Below are positions 1 through 10,347 of a DNA stretch of 46,233 nucleotides, in pieces. The notes under the pieces are model-generated. The model had not been told where the DNA came from. It worked only from the letters and a program-made list of their open reading frames with translations, and ran no database searches. Made by a program: the position numbers and the translations under genes. Position 1 is the first letter of the stretch, and each line of letters starts with the position of its first letter. The DNA comes from Verrucomicrobiota bacterium (GTDB taxonomy: Bacteria > Verrucomicrobiota > Verrucomicrobiia > Limisphaerales > UBA9464), in NCBI GenBank assembly GCA_017309115.1, contig JAFLEF010000059.1, positions 1 through 46,233 on the forward strand. The letters run 5' to 3'.

Positions 1-118
1 CCCGAAGTGCCACCTGTCTGTTTAGCAAAGACCGACAGGCCCTAAGGTGTACCCGTCTCCGTCCATCCTGCAATTGCTGCCCGAGTGCTCCCGGGACCGC
101 ACGCAAACCTCATACCCT

Positions 119-262
119 CGCAGATTTAACGCAGATTTTGGGGATCGTTTTCAAAGCCAGAAAAAGGGCCGAGCCAAGCACCGTGGACCGCCCAAAAGCA
201 CGCCGGCACCCGAAGTCCCTCCTCAAAAGAAATCTGCGTTAATCTGTGCCTAATCTGCGGTT
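119..262. repeat. Inverted ATCTGCG-type repeat pair
   Basis: A copy of CGCAGATTTAACGCAGATTT lies at about 119-138, and the opposite orientation (AAATCTGCGTTAATCTG and a following AATCTGCGG) lies at about 229-260. The arms can pair over roughly 16-18 bases across a ~90-base spacer. It sits just downstream of the minus-strand glycosidase-like gene, and a related motif recurs near 37.83 kb. I see no gene in bases 1-299. Its role is unknown; it could act as a weak transcription end or simply be a dispersed repeat. Confidence 0.6.
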
Positions 263-299
263 ACCCCGCCCCCGTTCAGCAAGATCCGGAGCGCCGGCG

Positions 300-2786
300 T
301 CACTTCCCGGTCGGCTCGAGGCGGATCACTTCACCTGCCCGGGTGGAGAGGGTCAAGCGGTCGCCCGTGAGAACTTCGGATCCGCGGTCGCGGACCACCC
401 GAACCGAGCGGTCGGGCCAAGGATTCAGCAACACTGCGGTCCGGCCGCGCTCGCTTTCGAGGGTCACCGAAACCACGTCGCCCTGTCTCAGCTCGCTGCT
501 CACCAGGAAGGCACCGTGCGTGCGCAAGCGGCCAAAGCGGGCCGGACGGTCCCGCGGCCACACCGGGAAGACCCGCATCACGCCGTCATGCGTCTGCAAC
601 AGCATTTCGTTAATCGTGGCCGGGACCGCGGAGCAGTTCTCGATGCCGCCCCCACCCCGGAACACCAGCAGATTGGGAAACCCTCCCTCGGTCAGTTGCT
701 GACGCAACTTCGCCAGGATGTCCGTCGGATCATGCCCCACCCGCACCGCCCCGGGGAACGTCTGGCTGAAGCCGTTGAAGTGATTGATCCACTCGCGCTC
801 CGGCCAGTCCCGCACGTCATCCTGCAGTACCTTCAGCAACTCGGGATCCGACCCCAACCCTACCACACCCGTGGGCCAGACCATGCCCATGAACTCGATG
901 CGCGAGTTCTCCCGCTTGGGTCCGATCCGCTTCGACGCCGGTCCCGATTCCGCCCCGGCAATCCGCCGCACCCCCTCCACCGTGACTGTTGGGAACGCGC
1001 TCAAATGCGTCAGAATGTGGCGCCACTTTTCCTGCCGATCCGCATTCACTCCGAGTTCGCTCGTGAGCTCCAGCATCCCGGTGAAAAACATCCGGACCAA
1101 CCCCAGGGAGAGACAGTTGTTCTGGTCACTGCCGCCATCGCCCACCTCGCCAGAAGCATCCTTGGTGATGACGTAGCGCTTGCCATCCCAGTGCAGGTAG
1201 TCCTCCCAGAAGTTGGCCACCTCGAGCAGGAACGGATGCACGCGTCGGGCGTAGTCGAGATCGTAGGTGTGGTAGAACCGCTGGAACATGTTGACCGACG
1301 CGAACGTGGCATTGCTCTTTTGACCCAGGAACATGCGATTGCCCTCCCCAGGAATCGAATGTCCCTCCGGCATGAACGCCGTCTCCAATGCCTGCGGCCC
1401 AATACCCACGTCGTAGTAAACACCACGCGTTCCGAGATACTTCCGGGCGTTGGTCCGGGCGATGTCCAGGTACTCGAGAATCGGCGTGTCGTAGGGATCG
1501 GCCAATTCCGGATGATTGGACGAATAGACCGCCCACCACGGCGCCTCGTGGTTGTAGTTGAGATGGTAATCCGCCTGCCACGCCGGGCCGTCCGCCGTGA
1601 TCCAATTTCCGAACAAGGAAGGTGGGAACCGCGGATTCCGGCTGCAGGACGCCAACAAATACTGAGAGCCGTAATAGAACCGTTCGATCAAGGGATCCCC
1701 GACTTCCACGAAGGAACGTGACCAAAAGTTTCGCCACCATTCCTGATGCGCCGTTTTCAGCTCGCCGACCCGATCGACGGTCAGGGCCGCCACGCGTTGT
1801 TGGGCCGTTTCCAGGGGCGTGGCGGATTCCTCGCTCGTGACCACGGCCGCCACCAACCAAACCGGTTGACCCGGCGCCACCATGAACCGGTCAGCCGACC
1901 AGCCGTCCCCCCGGCTCCAGGGCAATCCCGCCACCCGATGATGAAACAGCCGCAGCGCCACTGCCGCTTCGGTGGATTTCTGAAAGGTCGTTTGTTCGAT
2001 GGCTACGGAGTTGGTAGTCGGCGCAAACCGGCGAACCGCCCAGTAGCCGTCCGGTAGATTGCCCGTGGAGGTTTCGGCCTCATTGCCGGTCATGGCCCAC
2101 AGATTCACATCCACACCCACGAGATCGGTGTCGGTGAACGGACTCTGATTGGTCGGGGAACCGTCCACCGACAACTCGATCACCAACAGATTCTCCGTCG
2201 CCGCAACCCAGGACCGCAGATGAATTCGGGCACCGGCGCGGGTGAAGGGTGGCGGATCCTCCACCCGGGCGGCAGTCGTCAGCACCTGCTGCACCTCTGC
2301 TGTCGCCAGAATTTGTTCCGCCCGAAACTGACCATTCACCAGCGCGGGAATCGTGATATCGATTCCTCCGATGGGCGCCGGATGCGCATTCGGATAGATC
2401 GACTTGGTCTTCCAGAAATCGTTCTTGGAAATCCAGAAGCGCTGCCGTTCCGGACAATTCGTCGGCGAGATGGAACGCACCGTCACATTGGCGCCACCGG
2501 GTTCTCCCAAACCAAAGTACTTCAAACGTTCCACCACCCCACCAATCGCCACGCCCAGATCGCCATTCCCCAACAGCGGGCCGTCGGGAATCTTGCGCGT
2601 GGGCAGCAGGATCGGCGGCACGTTGAACACTCCGGTCTGGCGCGAAACGATCGACCACGCCGACTGGGCCACCGACTCGTCCAGGCTGGCAGCGCGACTG
2701 GGAATCCAAGCGATCAACCCCACCAGTAGGCCGACCCAAACCCCACCCCAGGGCCACGGCGCGGCGTCAGGTCTCATCGATCTCAT
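300..2786 (-). CDS. Secreted six-hairpin glycosidase-like protein
   Basis: About 828 residues. A signal peptide or N-terminal membrane segment (GVWVGLLVGLIAWIP) precedes a motif LLGNGDLGVAIGG, like the N-terminal domain of GH95-type glycosidases. A middle region rich in Trp, Tyr and acidic residues (WQADYHLNYNHEAPWW; MPEGHSIPGEGN) looks like an (alpha/alpha)6 barrel. I infer an exported enzyme that cleaves a plant or algal polysaccharide side chain, but the exact GH family and substrate are not settled. A longer ORF begins at 2810. I chose ATG 2786 (an ATG at 2777 is equally possible) because the acetyltransferase upstream ends at 2767; either start gives a short overlap suggesting translational coupling. 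Confidence 0.72.
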   Translation of the reverse strand: MRSMRPDAAPWPWGGVWVGLLVGLIAWIPSRAASLDESVAQSAWSIVSRQTGVFNVPPILLPTRKIPDGPLLGNGDLGVAIGGVVERLKYFGLGEPGGANVTVRSISPTNCPERQRFWISKNDFWKTKSIYPNAHPAPIGGIDITIPALVNGQFRAEQILATAEVQQVLTTAARVEDPPPFTRAGARIHLRSWVAATENLLVIELSVDGSPTNQSPFTDTDLVGVDVNLWAMTGNEAETSTGNLPDGYWAVRRFAPTTNSVAIEQTTFQKSTEAAVALRLFHHRVAGLPWSRGDGWSADRFMVAPGQPVWLVAAVVTSEESATPLETAQQRVAALTVDRVGELKTAHQEWWRNFWSRSFVEVGDPLIERFYYGSQYLLASCSRNPRFPPSLFGNWITADGPAWQADYHLNYNHEAPWWAVYSSNHPELADPYDTPILEYLDIARTNARKYLGTRGVYYDVGIGPQALETAFMPEGHSIPGEGNRMFLGQKSNATFASVNMFQRFYHTYDLDYARRVHPFLLEVANFWEDYLHWDGKRYVITKDASGEVGDGGSDQNNCLSLGLVRMFFTGMLELTSELGVNADRQEKWRHILTHLSAFPTVTVEGVRRIAGAESGPASKRIGPKRENSRIEFMGMVWPTGVVGLGSDPELLKVLQDDVRDWPEREWINHFNGFSQTFPGAVRVGHDPTDILAKLRQQLTEGGFPNLLVFRGGGGIENCSAVPATINEMLLQTHDGVMRVFPVWPRDRPARFGRLRTHGAFLVSSELRQGDVVSVTLESERGRTAVLLNPWPDRSVRVVRDRGSEVLTGDRLTLSTRAGEVIRLEPTGK

Positions 2787-3210
2787 CCGCGAATTCCTGA
2801 ACCAGGACATACTTGCGGATGCCGGGGGCGAACCCGCTCAACTCCAACCGGACTTCGTAGCCCAACGCCCGATAAAAATCCGGCGCCTGAAAGCTGAAGG
2901 TCTCGAGGTAAATGGTCCGGCATCCCCGCGCCAAGGCCTGCTCCTCGAACGCTTCCATGAGATAGGTGCCCCAGCCCTGGCGCCGGTACGCCGTCTCCAC
3001 CCACACCTGTTGGACCTCGGCGCAGCGACCCCACGTCCGGCCCACCACCCCGCCCACCCACTGGTTGTCCTCGGTATGGAGCATCGCCACCAGCGGCCGC
3101 ACCTCGTCCAGCGGAGCAGCGGCCGTATTGAAGGCATCCAATCCCTGGTCCACCCGAGCCGCCTCGGGTGGCACCTCGTCGTAAACCGTTAATTGGACTT
3201 CCGATCGCAT
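2767..3210 (-). CDS. GNAT family N-acetyltransferase
   Basis: 147 residues, the normal length for a single-domain GNAT enzyme. The central stretch has the acetyl-CoA-binding signature Q/R-x-x-G-x-G/A as RRQGWGTYL, followed by the helix MEAFEEQALARGCRTIYLET and then FYRALGYEVR, the usual end of the fold. It would transfer an acetyl group from acetyl-CoA to a small amine or a protein N-terminus; the substrate cannot be told. Its stop overlaps the start of the glycosidase-like gene, so the two are probably co-transcribed although no functional link is obvious. Confidence 0.85.
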   Translation of the reverse strand: MRSEVQLTVYDEVPPEAARVDQGLDAFNTAAAPLDEVRPLVAMLHTEDNQWVGGVVGRTWGRCAEVQQVWVETAYRRQGWGTYLMEAFEEQALARGCRTIYLETFSFQAPDFYRALGYEVRLELSGFAPGIRKYVLVQEFADEIDET

Positions 3211-3325
3211 TCGCCAAGGACCGCAACGCTGGAGGCCGTCAACGAGGTCAAGATCTGAGCCGGAACGATTCAGTCCGGAACACCCAACGTTCCATCGGGT
3301 CGACTCGCGGTTAGGGAATTGCGGT

Positions 3326-4801
<1,476 letters not shown>

Positions 4802-4804
4802 GGT

Positions 4805-7800
4805 TCAGTTCCGGGTCACGGTTTCGTCGAGATTCAGCAGCAGGTTGGCGGCTAGCGTGTAGGCAGCCAGTTCGGAGGTGGCCAGCGACTCGGGCGGCCG
4901 GGAATCACCAAAGGTCACCACCTGCTTGGCCGCTTCCGCATCGGCCGAATAGCGGGCCAGATGCTGGTCGAGGGCCTTCTTCACAAGGGTCAGTTCCGTC
5001 GCTGTGGGCGGCCGGGACAACACGGTGCGATACCCAAACAGCAGTCGCTCGTCCGCCGTCTTTCCGCCTTCGAGCAACATCCGCTCGGCCAACCCGCGCG
5101 CCGCTTCGAAGTGTTGGACGTCATTCATCAACTGCAACGCCTGCAACGGGGTGTTGCTGCGCTCGCGGCGGGTGCAGGACTGCTCCCGGTTCGGCGCATC
5201 AAACGTGCTTAGGAACGGAGCCGGCGCGGTCCGCTTGAGGAAGGTGTACAGGCTCCGTCGATACAACGAACCGCCGGTGTCCTGCTTGTACTCCCGGGTG
5301 TTGGACCCGGAATAGGCGACGGGCTCCCAGATGTTGGGCGGCTGATACGGCTTCACGCCCTTGCCGCCAAACGTCGGATCCATCAGGCCCGACACGAAGA
5401 GCACGTTGTCCCGCAATTGCTCGGCATCGAGCCGGAAGCGCGGCCCCCGCTCGTAGTACCGATTCTGCGGATCGCGCGCGACCATCTCCGGCGTGACCCG
5501 GGAAGACTGACGGTAGGTGGCTGAAGTGACCATCAGCCGCACCAAGTCCTTCACGTCCCACCCTGAGCCCTGGAAGGTGGCCGCCAGCCAGTCGAGCAAT
5601 TCGGGATGACTGGGGGGCTGACCTTGGGATCCAAAGTCGTCGGTGGTCATCACCAGACCCGTGCCAAAGAACTGCTGCCAGAAACGGTTGACCGTCACCC
5701 GGGCGGTTAGCGGGTTCTCCGGCGCAACCAGCCAGCGAGCCAAGTCTAGCCGGGTGGCCCGGGGCGCCACCAGTTCGGCATTGCCCGGTTTGTCGCTGCC
5801 GGACGCCGGTGCCGCTGTCGAAACCGCCAGTTTCCCGGGTCCCAGGGCCAGCGGGGGCAGTACCGCCGGAACGCCGGGCTCCACCTTCTCGCCGGGCTTG
5901 TCGTACGCGCCCCGCATCATCACGAAGGCATCCCGAGGTTTCTCGAGATCCTTGAACACGAAGGTCTGCGGAATGGCGTCGTTGTAGGCGTCACGTTGCC
6001 GACGAACGTCCGCGACCGCCTGGTTCAACGGATCGAAGGTGGGCTTGGTCACCGCACAGATCTTGGAAAGATAGTGTTCCCGCAACTGGACGGTTTGATC
6101 GGAAGTGCGGTTGGTCGAGGACGTGTCCTTCAACACCTTGCGCAGGGCTTCGGGCAGTTCCTTGAGCTCCTTCCCTTCATTTTGCTTCGTCCAAACCGCG
6201 AAGGAATACAGCGGGTCATTGGCCGGATCGACCTTGCCCACGGCGCCCGCCTTGTCCCAGTAAACCGTCCCGCCGAATTGGGTGTAGGCCACTCCCCGCA
6301 GCTTATCGCCGCCCTTCAGCCCCACCTTCTCCGCCGGCACTTCCAAGCGAACCCATTCACCCGCCTTCGGCAGGTCCCCGACATGGATCCGGCTGGGTTT
6401 GCCCTTTTCGCCCCAGCCAATGGCGTCGGGATCACCCCACACCGCCCGATGCTCCCAATTGTCGCGGTTGAATTGCAGCATCACCGACTTCGGCGGATTG
6501 GCCGGATCCAAATAAACGTAGGCGTACAACTGGGCATTGGCGGGTACGGCCAGGGTGGGAGATCCCGCCTCGAAAACATCCTGGCTGACGACCGTGTCCT
6601 GACGTTTGAGCGCCACCTTGCCGGCAAAGACTGGTCCCTGATCCGCCGTCACCAACGTTGGCGTGCCCTGGGCCTTGAATCCCGCCGGGAGTTCGTCATC
6701 GAACCACACCACGTCCTCCACCTTCACCTCGGGCGGCGGCGTCTGGGTGGCTGGATCGACGTAAGCCACGTTCAACAGGGCCGCCGTCACCTGGGCCTCG
6801 GCGTCCTTGATCTGGCTTTCGAATTCCGCCAAACGCCGTTCGTTCTCGGGCGTCTTGAGCTGAATCACCGGCATGGTCCGAAGCGCGTTGCCGTCCATGG
6901 CCGGATCGGCCGAGCTGTAGAAGAACGCGTACAGCTGATAAAACTCCTTCTGCGAAAGCGGATCGAACTTGTGATCGTGGCAGACCGCGCACCCGGCGGT
7001 CAGACCCAGCCACGCTTGAGCCGTCGTGGAAGCCCGGTCCACGGCGTAGCGGAACAACCATTCGGCATCAATGGATCCCCCTTCCCCGGTGGTCACGTTG
7101 CACCGGTTAAAGCCGGTGGCCACCAACTGATCCTGCGTCGGTGACGGCAACTGGTCTCCGGCCAACTGCTCGATGGTGAATTGGTCGAACGGCAGGTTCC
7201 GGTTGAAAGCGTTCACCACCCAGTCGCGGTACGCCCACATCTGCCGCTCGTTGTCGAGGTGCATGCCGTGGGTGTCGGCATAGCGGGCGACATCCAACCA
7301 ATGCTTGGCCATGTGCTCGCCGTATTGCGGTGACACCAGGAACCGCTCCACCAACCGCTCATAGGCCCCGGGCTGGGTGTCCGCCAGAAACGCATCAACT
7401 TCCGCCACTGTGGGCGGCAACCCGCGCAAATCGAAGCTGAGCCGGCGAATCAACACCGTGCGATCGGCTTCGGGGGACAGTTTGGATCCGCGCTGGGCCA
7501 GATTAGCGGAAATGAACCGGTCGATCGGATTCTGCACCGACCGAACCTCAGTGGTCGGCACCGCCGGAGGGGCAATCGGCTCAAACGCCCAGTGTTTTTG
7601 GTACGCCGCACCTTCCTCGATCCACCGCTTGATGAGCTGCTTTTGTTCCGCGGTAAGCGTTTTGTGCGTCTCCGGCGGCGGCATCACGTCATCGGCATCG
7701 GACGTTTCCAACCGCTTCCACACTTCGCTCGCCTTCAGATCCCCGGGCTTGATGGCTACCACGCCCTCCTTGTTCGGCAAAAAGGCCCCTTCCGGTACGT

Positions 7801-7990
7801 CCAGACGCAGTCCCGCCTTGCGATGTTTGGCGTCGAATCCATGGCACGAGAAACAGTTGTCCGACAGGATGGGTCGGATGTCCCGATTGAACTGAACCGT
7901 CCCGGCGGCCTCGGCCACCCCCAGGGTGGCGAGCAGCAAACTCGGCAACCATCCGCGTCGATAGCTCTGGTGTCGTGTCATCATGAACAT
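4805..7990 (-). CDS. PSD1/PSCyt1 protein (DUF1549 + DUF1553, cytochrome-type)
   Basis: 1061 residues with a signal peptide (cleavage likely after VAEAAG). The N-terminal planctomycete-type cytochrome C domain has a haem motif CFSCH at residues 46-50 ([19 protein letters not shown]). DUF1549 follows (about 150-360) with a second CxxCH in [16 protein letters not shown] middle insert (about 400-600) resembles a carbohydrate-binding beta-sandwich ([12 protein letters not shown]...). DUF1553 occupies the C-terminal third ([46 protein letters not shown]). Such proteins are predicted periplasmic, haem-binding partners of DUF1501 proteins; their biochemistry is unknown. The start MFMM could also be the fourth residue. 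Confidence 0.9.
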   Translation of the reverse strand: MFMMTRHQSYRRGWLPSLLLATLGVAEAAGTVQFNRDIRPILSDNCFSCHGFDAKHRKAGLRLDVPEGAFLPNKEGVVAIKPGDLKASEVWKRLETSDADDVMPPPETHKTLTAEQKQLIKRWIEEGAAYQKHWAFEPIAPPAVPTTEVRSVQNPIDRFISANLAQRGSKLSPEADRTVLIRRLSFDLRGLPPTVAEVDAFLADTQPGAYERLVERFLVSPQYGEHMAKHWLDVARYADTHGMHLDNERQMWAYRDWVVNAFNRNLPFDQFTIEQLAGDQLPSPTQDQLVATGFNRCNVTTGEGGSIDAEWLFRYAVDRASTTAQAWLGLTAGCAVCHDHKFDPLSQKEFYQLYAFFYSSADPAMDGNALRTMPVIQLKTPENERRLAEFESQIKDAEAQVTAALLNVAYVDPATQTPPPEVKVEDVVWFDDELPAGFKAQGTPTLVTADQGPVFAGKVALKRQDTVVSQDVFEAGSPTLAVPANAQLYAYVYLDPANPPKSVMLQFNRDNWEHRAVWGDPDAIGWGEKGKPSRIHVGDLPKAGEWVRLEVPAEKVGLKGGDKLRGVAYTQFGGTVYWDKAGAVGKVDPANDPLYSFAVWTKQNEGKELKELPEALRKVLKDTSSTNRTSDQTVQLREHYLSKICAVTKPTFDPLNQAVADVRRQRDAYNDAIPQTFVFKDLEKPRDAFVMMRGAYDKPGEKVEPGVPAVLPPLALGPGKLAVSTAAPASGSDKPGNAELVAPRATRLDLARWLVAPENPLTARVTVNRFWQQFFGTGLVMTTDDFGSQGQPPSHPELLDWLAATFQGSGWDVKDLVRLMVTSATYRQSSRVTPEMVARDPQNRYYERGPRFRLDAEQLRDNVLFVSGLMDPTFGGKGVKPYQPPNIWEPVAYSGSNTREYKQDTGGSLYRRSLYTFLKRTAPAPFLSTFDAPNREQSCTRRERSNTPLQALQLMNDVQHFEAARGLAERMLLEGGKTADERLLFGYRTVLSRPPTATELTLVKKALDQHLARYSADAEAAKQVVTFGDSRPPESLATSELAAYTLAANLLLNLDETVTRN

Positions 7991-8125
7991 GTTCCCACCA
8001 ACCCGGAGTAATTCAAACCCGGATCGGTGAAGGCCCCCGTTGGACGGAACAATTCGGGAGAAATTCGCCCCGATTTGGGGGAGGCAGCTTCGAAGGTCCC
8101 CGCGTTTCTGCCCTTCTGGCGCCCG

Positions 8126-9019
8126 TCACGGCTGCTTCAACCACCCCGAATACCGCATCCAGTCCGTCGCCCGATCTGGCCAAAAAGTCGCCGGATTCTC
8201 CGTCCGGCGGAGTCCGTACCCGTGGCCACCCCGGGGATACACATGCAGTTCGTTGGGAACGCCCGCCTTTTTTAGGGCCAGACTGTAAAACAGGGCCGTC
8301 TCCGCCCGCACCGGATCATCCTGGGTGATGCTTTGGAACGTGGGCGGGGTCTTCGGCGACACCGGTACCTCCGGGCGCAGCGCATCCCCCTGGTCCTTGT
8401 CCGTGAGATAGGCGGGATACACCAAAATGGCGAAGTCCGGCCGGCAACTCAGGTCATCCGCGGCATCGACCCGGGGATACTTCCGGTCCGGCTGATTGCT
8501 CAAAATGGCGGCCAAGTTGCCCCCGGCGGAAAATCCGAGCGCGCCGACCCGTTGAGGATCGATCTGCAACTCCTTCGCTCGACTGCGAATCAGCCCCATG
8601 GCCCGCTGGGCGTCCTGCAAGGCAGGTTCGTGGTTCGGCCGACCGGCCCGCTTGGGCACCCGGTACTTGAGCAACACCCCGGTCACCCCGATGGAGTTCA
8701 ACCATTCGCACACTTCGGTGCCTTCCAGATCCCAGGCGAGTATGTGGTAACCGCCGCCCGGGCACACCAGCACGGCCGCCCCGGTGTTCTGCGCCGCCGG
8801 CGGGGAGTAAACCGTCAGGGTCGGTTGTGACACATTGCCCAGCCGAATGACCCGTCGACCAGCCACCAGATTATCGCCGTCTTTGGTGGTGTCCTTTTCC
8901 TCGCCCACCGGTTCCGACTCTCCGGGGGCTTTCCCGGGCCACAACGGCCAAACCGGAGATTGAGCCCGAACAACGACCTCAAGAAACAACAGTCCCAACA
9001 GGAGGAATCGGCGGTGCAT
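8126..9019 (-). CDS. Secreted alpha/beta-hydrolase (acetyl/feruloyl esterase-like)
   Basis: About 297 residues. I start at ATG 9019 (MHRRFLLLGLLFLEVVVRAQ), which gives a clear signal peptide; the longer frame to 9127 has no leader and overlaps the next gene. The fold is shown by VCPGGGYHILAWDLEG (oxyanion region), the nucleophile elbow GFSAGGNLA and the C-terminal HVYPRGGHGYG with the catalytic His. This is the BD-FAE/carbohydrate-esterase type of lipase-like hydrolase often found with polysaccharide-degrading genes. It likely removes acetyl or similar esters from a polysaccharide; the substrate is inferred. Confidence 0.85.
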   Translation of the reverse strand: MHRRFLLLGLLFLEVVVRAQSPVWPLWPGKAPGESEPVGEEKDTTKDGDNLVAGRRVIRLGNVSQPTLTVYSPPAAQNTGAAVLVCPGGGYHILAWDLEGTEVCEWLNSIGVTGVLLKYRVPKRAGRPNHEPALQDAQRAMGLIRSRAKELQIDPQRVGALGFSAGGNLAAILSNQPDRKYPRVDAADDLSCRPDFAILVYPAYLTDKDQGDALRPEVPVSPKTPPTFQSITQDDPVRAETALFYSLALKKAGVPNELHVYPRGGHGYGLRRTENPATFWPDRATDWMRYSGWLKQP

Positions 9020-9104
9020 GACGGAGGGTCGTAGAGTTTCCAATCGCGGGCGATCTCGAAGTGGATTCGGGCGCTCTTCCCCCGGGGTCCGACCCACCCG
9101 ACGA

Positions 9105-9773
9105 TCACCTCCGGAACTCGACGACATCGCGGCCGTCCGTCGAGGTGAATGTCAGGCTCCGGTCCACGACTTCAAACCGACTGGCGCGTTGCCAGGCCCG
9201 AATCATCTGCGTTTCCAAGTTCAGGAGGGCGTTAGTCTTGTCTGAAACCCGGGGAATAACGACAAATCGGACCGCTTGGCCCAATCGCTCTCGTTCCTCG
9301 GGAGTATAGAACCGTGCCAAAAACGTTTGGGGAAAGCCGCCCCAGATCTCCCCGTTGGACAGAACAACGATCTTCGAATTGGGTCCCGGGATCTTCAGTT
9401 TCACAGGTTTGCCCTGGTCCGGAATGGACAATTCATTGGGCGTGTCCGAAGGCAACCCGGAGAAACCAATCGGCTCGCCCGCTTCCAGAATCCGAACACA
9501 GGTCAACGGTTTGCCCACCCAGTCCTTCAGGGAATCCGGGAGTCCATGCCGGACGTTGTTCGTCCAATCCGGGTCCCCGCCGAATGACGAAGACATCAAC
9601 CTCAGCGCATCCAGGGTATCCATTCGCCCCACGTCCGTTTGGGGTTTCGCGTTGGAATCGGAACTTCCCCAGCGCTGACAACCCGCCCCAACCACCGCCA
9701 ACCCCACCAGTCCCCCGGCCAGGATCAGGGACGTCGCGAAGGATCTGAAATCTGAAGACATCGCGGAAATCAT
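9105..9773 (-). CDS. Putative lipoprotein of unknown function
   Basis: 222 residues. A hydrophobic leader (LILAGGLVGLAVVGAGC) ends in a lipobox-like AGC, so the mature protein is probably lipid-anchored at Cys. The rest (GKPVKLKIPGPNSKIVVLSNGEIWGGFPQTFLARFYTPEERE) matches no family I recognise. An alternative start is the fifth residue (ATG 9761). It is upstream of, and codirectional with, the esterase with an 85 bp gap, so the two may share a transcript. Confidence 0.65.
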   Translation of the reverse strand: MISAMSSDFRSFATSLILAGGLVGLAVVGAGCQRWGSSDSNAKPQTDVGRMDTLDALRLMSSSFGGDPDWTNNVRHGLPDSLKDWVGKPLTCVRILEAGEPIGFSGLPSDTPNELSIPDQGKPVKLKIPGPNSKIVVLSNGEIWGGFPQTFLARFYTPEERERLGQAVRFVVIPRVSDKTNALLNLETQMIRAWQRASRFEVVDRSLTFTSTDGRDVVEFRR

Positions 9774-9823
9774 TTACCTCGGCACACTGGAAGACAAATC
9801 CGAACCGAGCCGCCAATAGGTAC

Positions 9824-10345
9824 GGCGACGCTCTGCGAAGCCGTACGTGTGTGGACTCCTGACGCGTTATTTCGCCAAGACGCGAACGGCTCGGCAGAAG
9901 CCTCGCCCTACCACGCTGACCTCTCAGCTCTCAGCTCTCAGCTTCCCGCCCCGGTGGGGCGACGCTCTGCGAAGCCGTACGTGTGTGGACTCCTGACGCA
10001 TCATTTCGCCGAGACGCGAACGGCTCGGCAGAAGCCTTGCCCTACCATGCTGACCTCTCAGCTCTCAGCTTTCAGCTTCCCGCCCCGGTGGGGCGACGCT
10101 CCGCGGAGCCGTACGTGTGTGGACTCCTGACGCGTCATTTCGCCAAGACGCGAACGGCTCGGTGGAACCTCGCCCTACAATGCCGACTTCTCAGCTCTCA
10201 GCTTCCCGCCCCGGTGGGGCGACGCTCCGCGGAGCCGTTCGTGTGTGGACTCCTGACGCGTCATTTCGCCGAGACGCGACGGCTCGGCAGAAGCCTCGCC
10301 CTACCATGCCGACCTCTCAGCTCTCAGCTCTCAGCTCTCAGCTTT
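9824..10345. repeat. Four tandem copies of a ~134 bp repeat
   Basis: Copies begin at 9824, 9958, 10092 and 10218, each starting GGCGACGCT; periods are 134, 134 and 126 bp. Each carries GCCGTACGTGTGTGGACTCC (last copy slightly changed), then a TTTCGCC..GACGCGA stretch, and ends in a heptamer run of TCAGCTC before GCTTCCCGCCCCGGTGGGGC. Small differences between copies (GCGAAG or GCGGAG) show they are not a sequencing artefact. Short plus-strand ORFs across it shift frame at each copy because 134 is not a multiple of three, so I do not call a gene. The last copy abuts the RND gene stop at 10348. Confidence 0.9.
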
Positions 10346-10347
10346 CT

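Noticed and set aside
246-1721. Long plus-strand ORF of 491 codons opposite the glycosidase-like gene
   Set aside because: High-GC antisense shadow: Pro/Arg/His-rich text with no fold pattern, while the minus frame has clear motifs and a leader.
5996-7144. Plus-strand ORF of 382 codons
   Set aside because: Antisense shadow of the PSD1 gene.
9824-10345. CRISPR array
   Set aside because: Units are long and directly adjacent with no unique spacers; no cas genes in the window.
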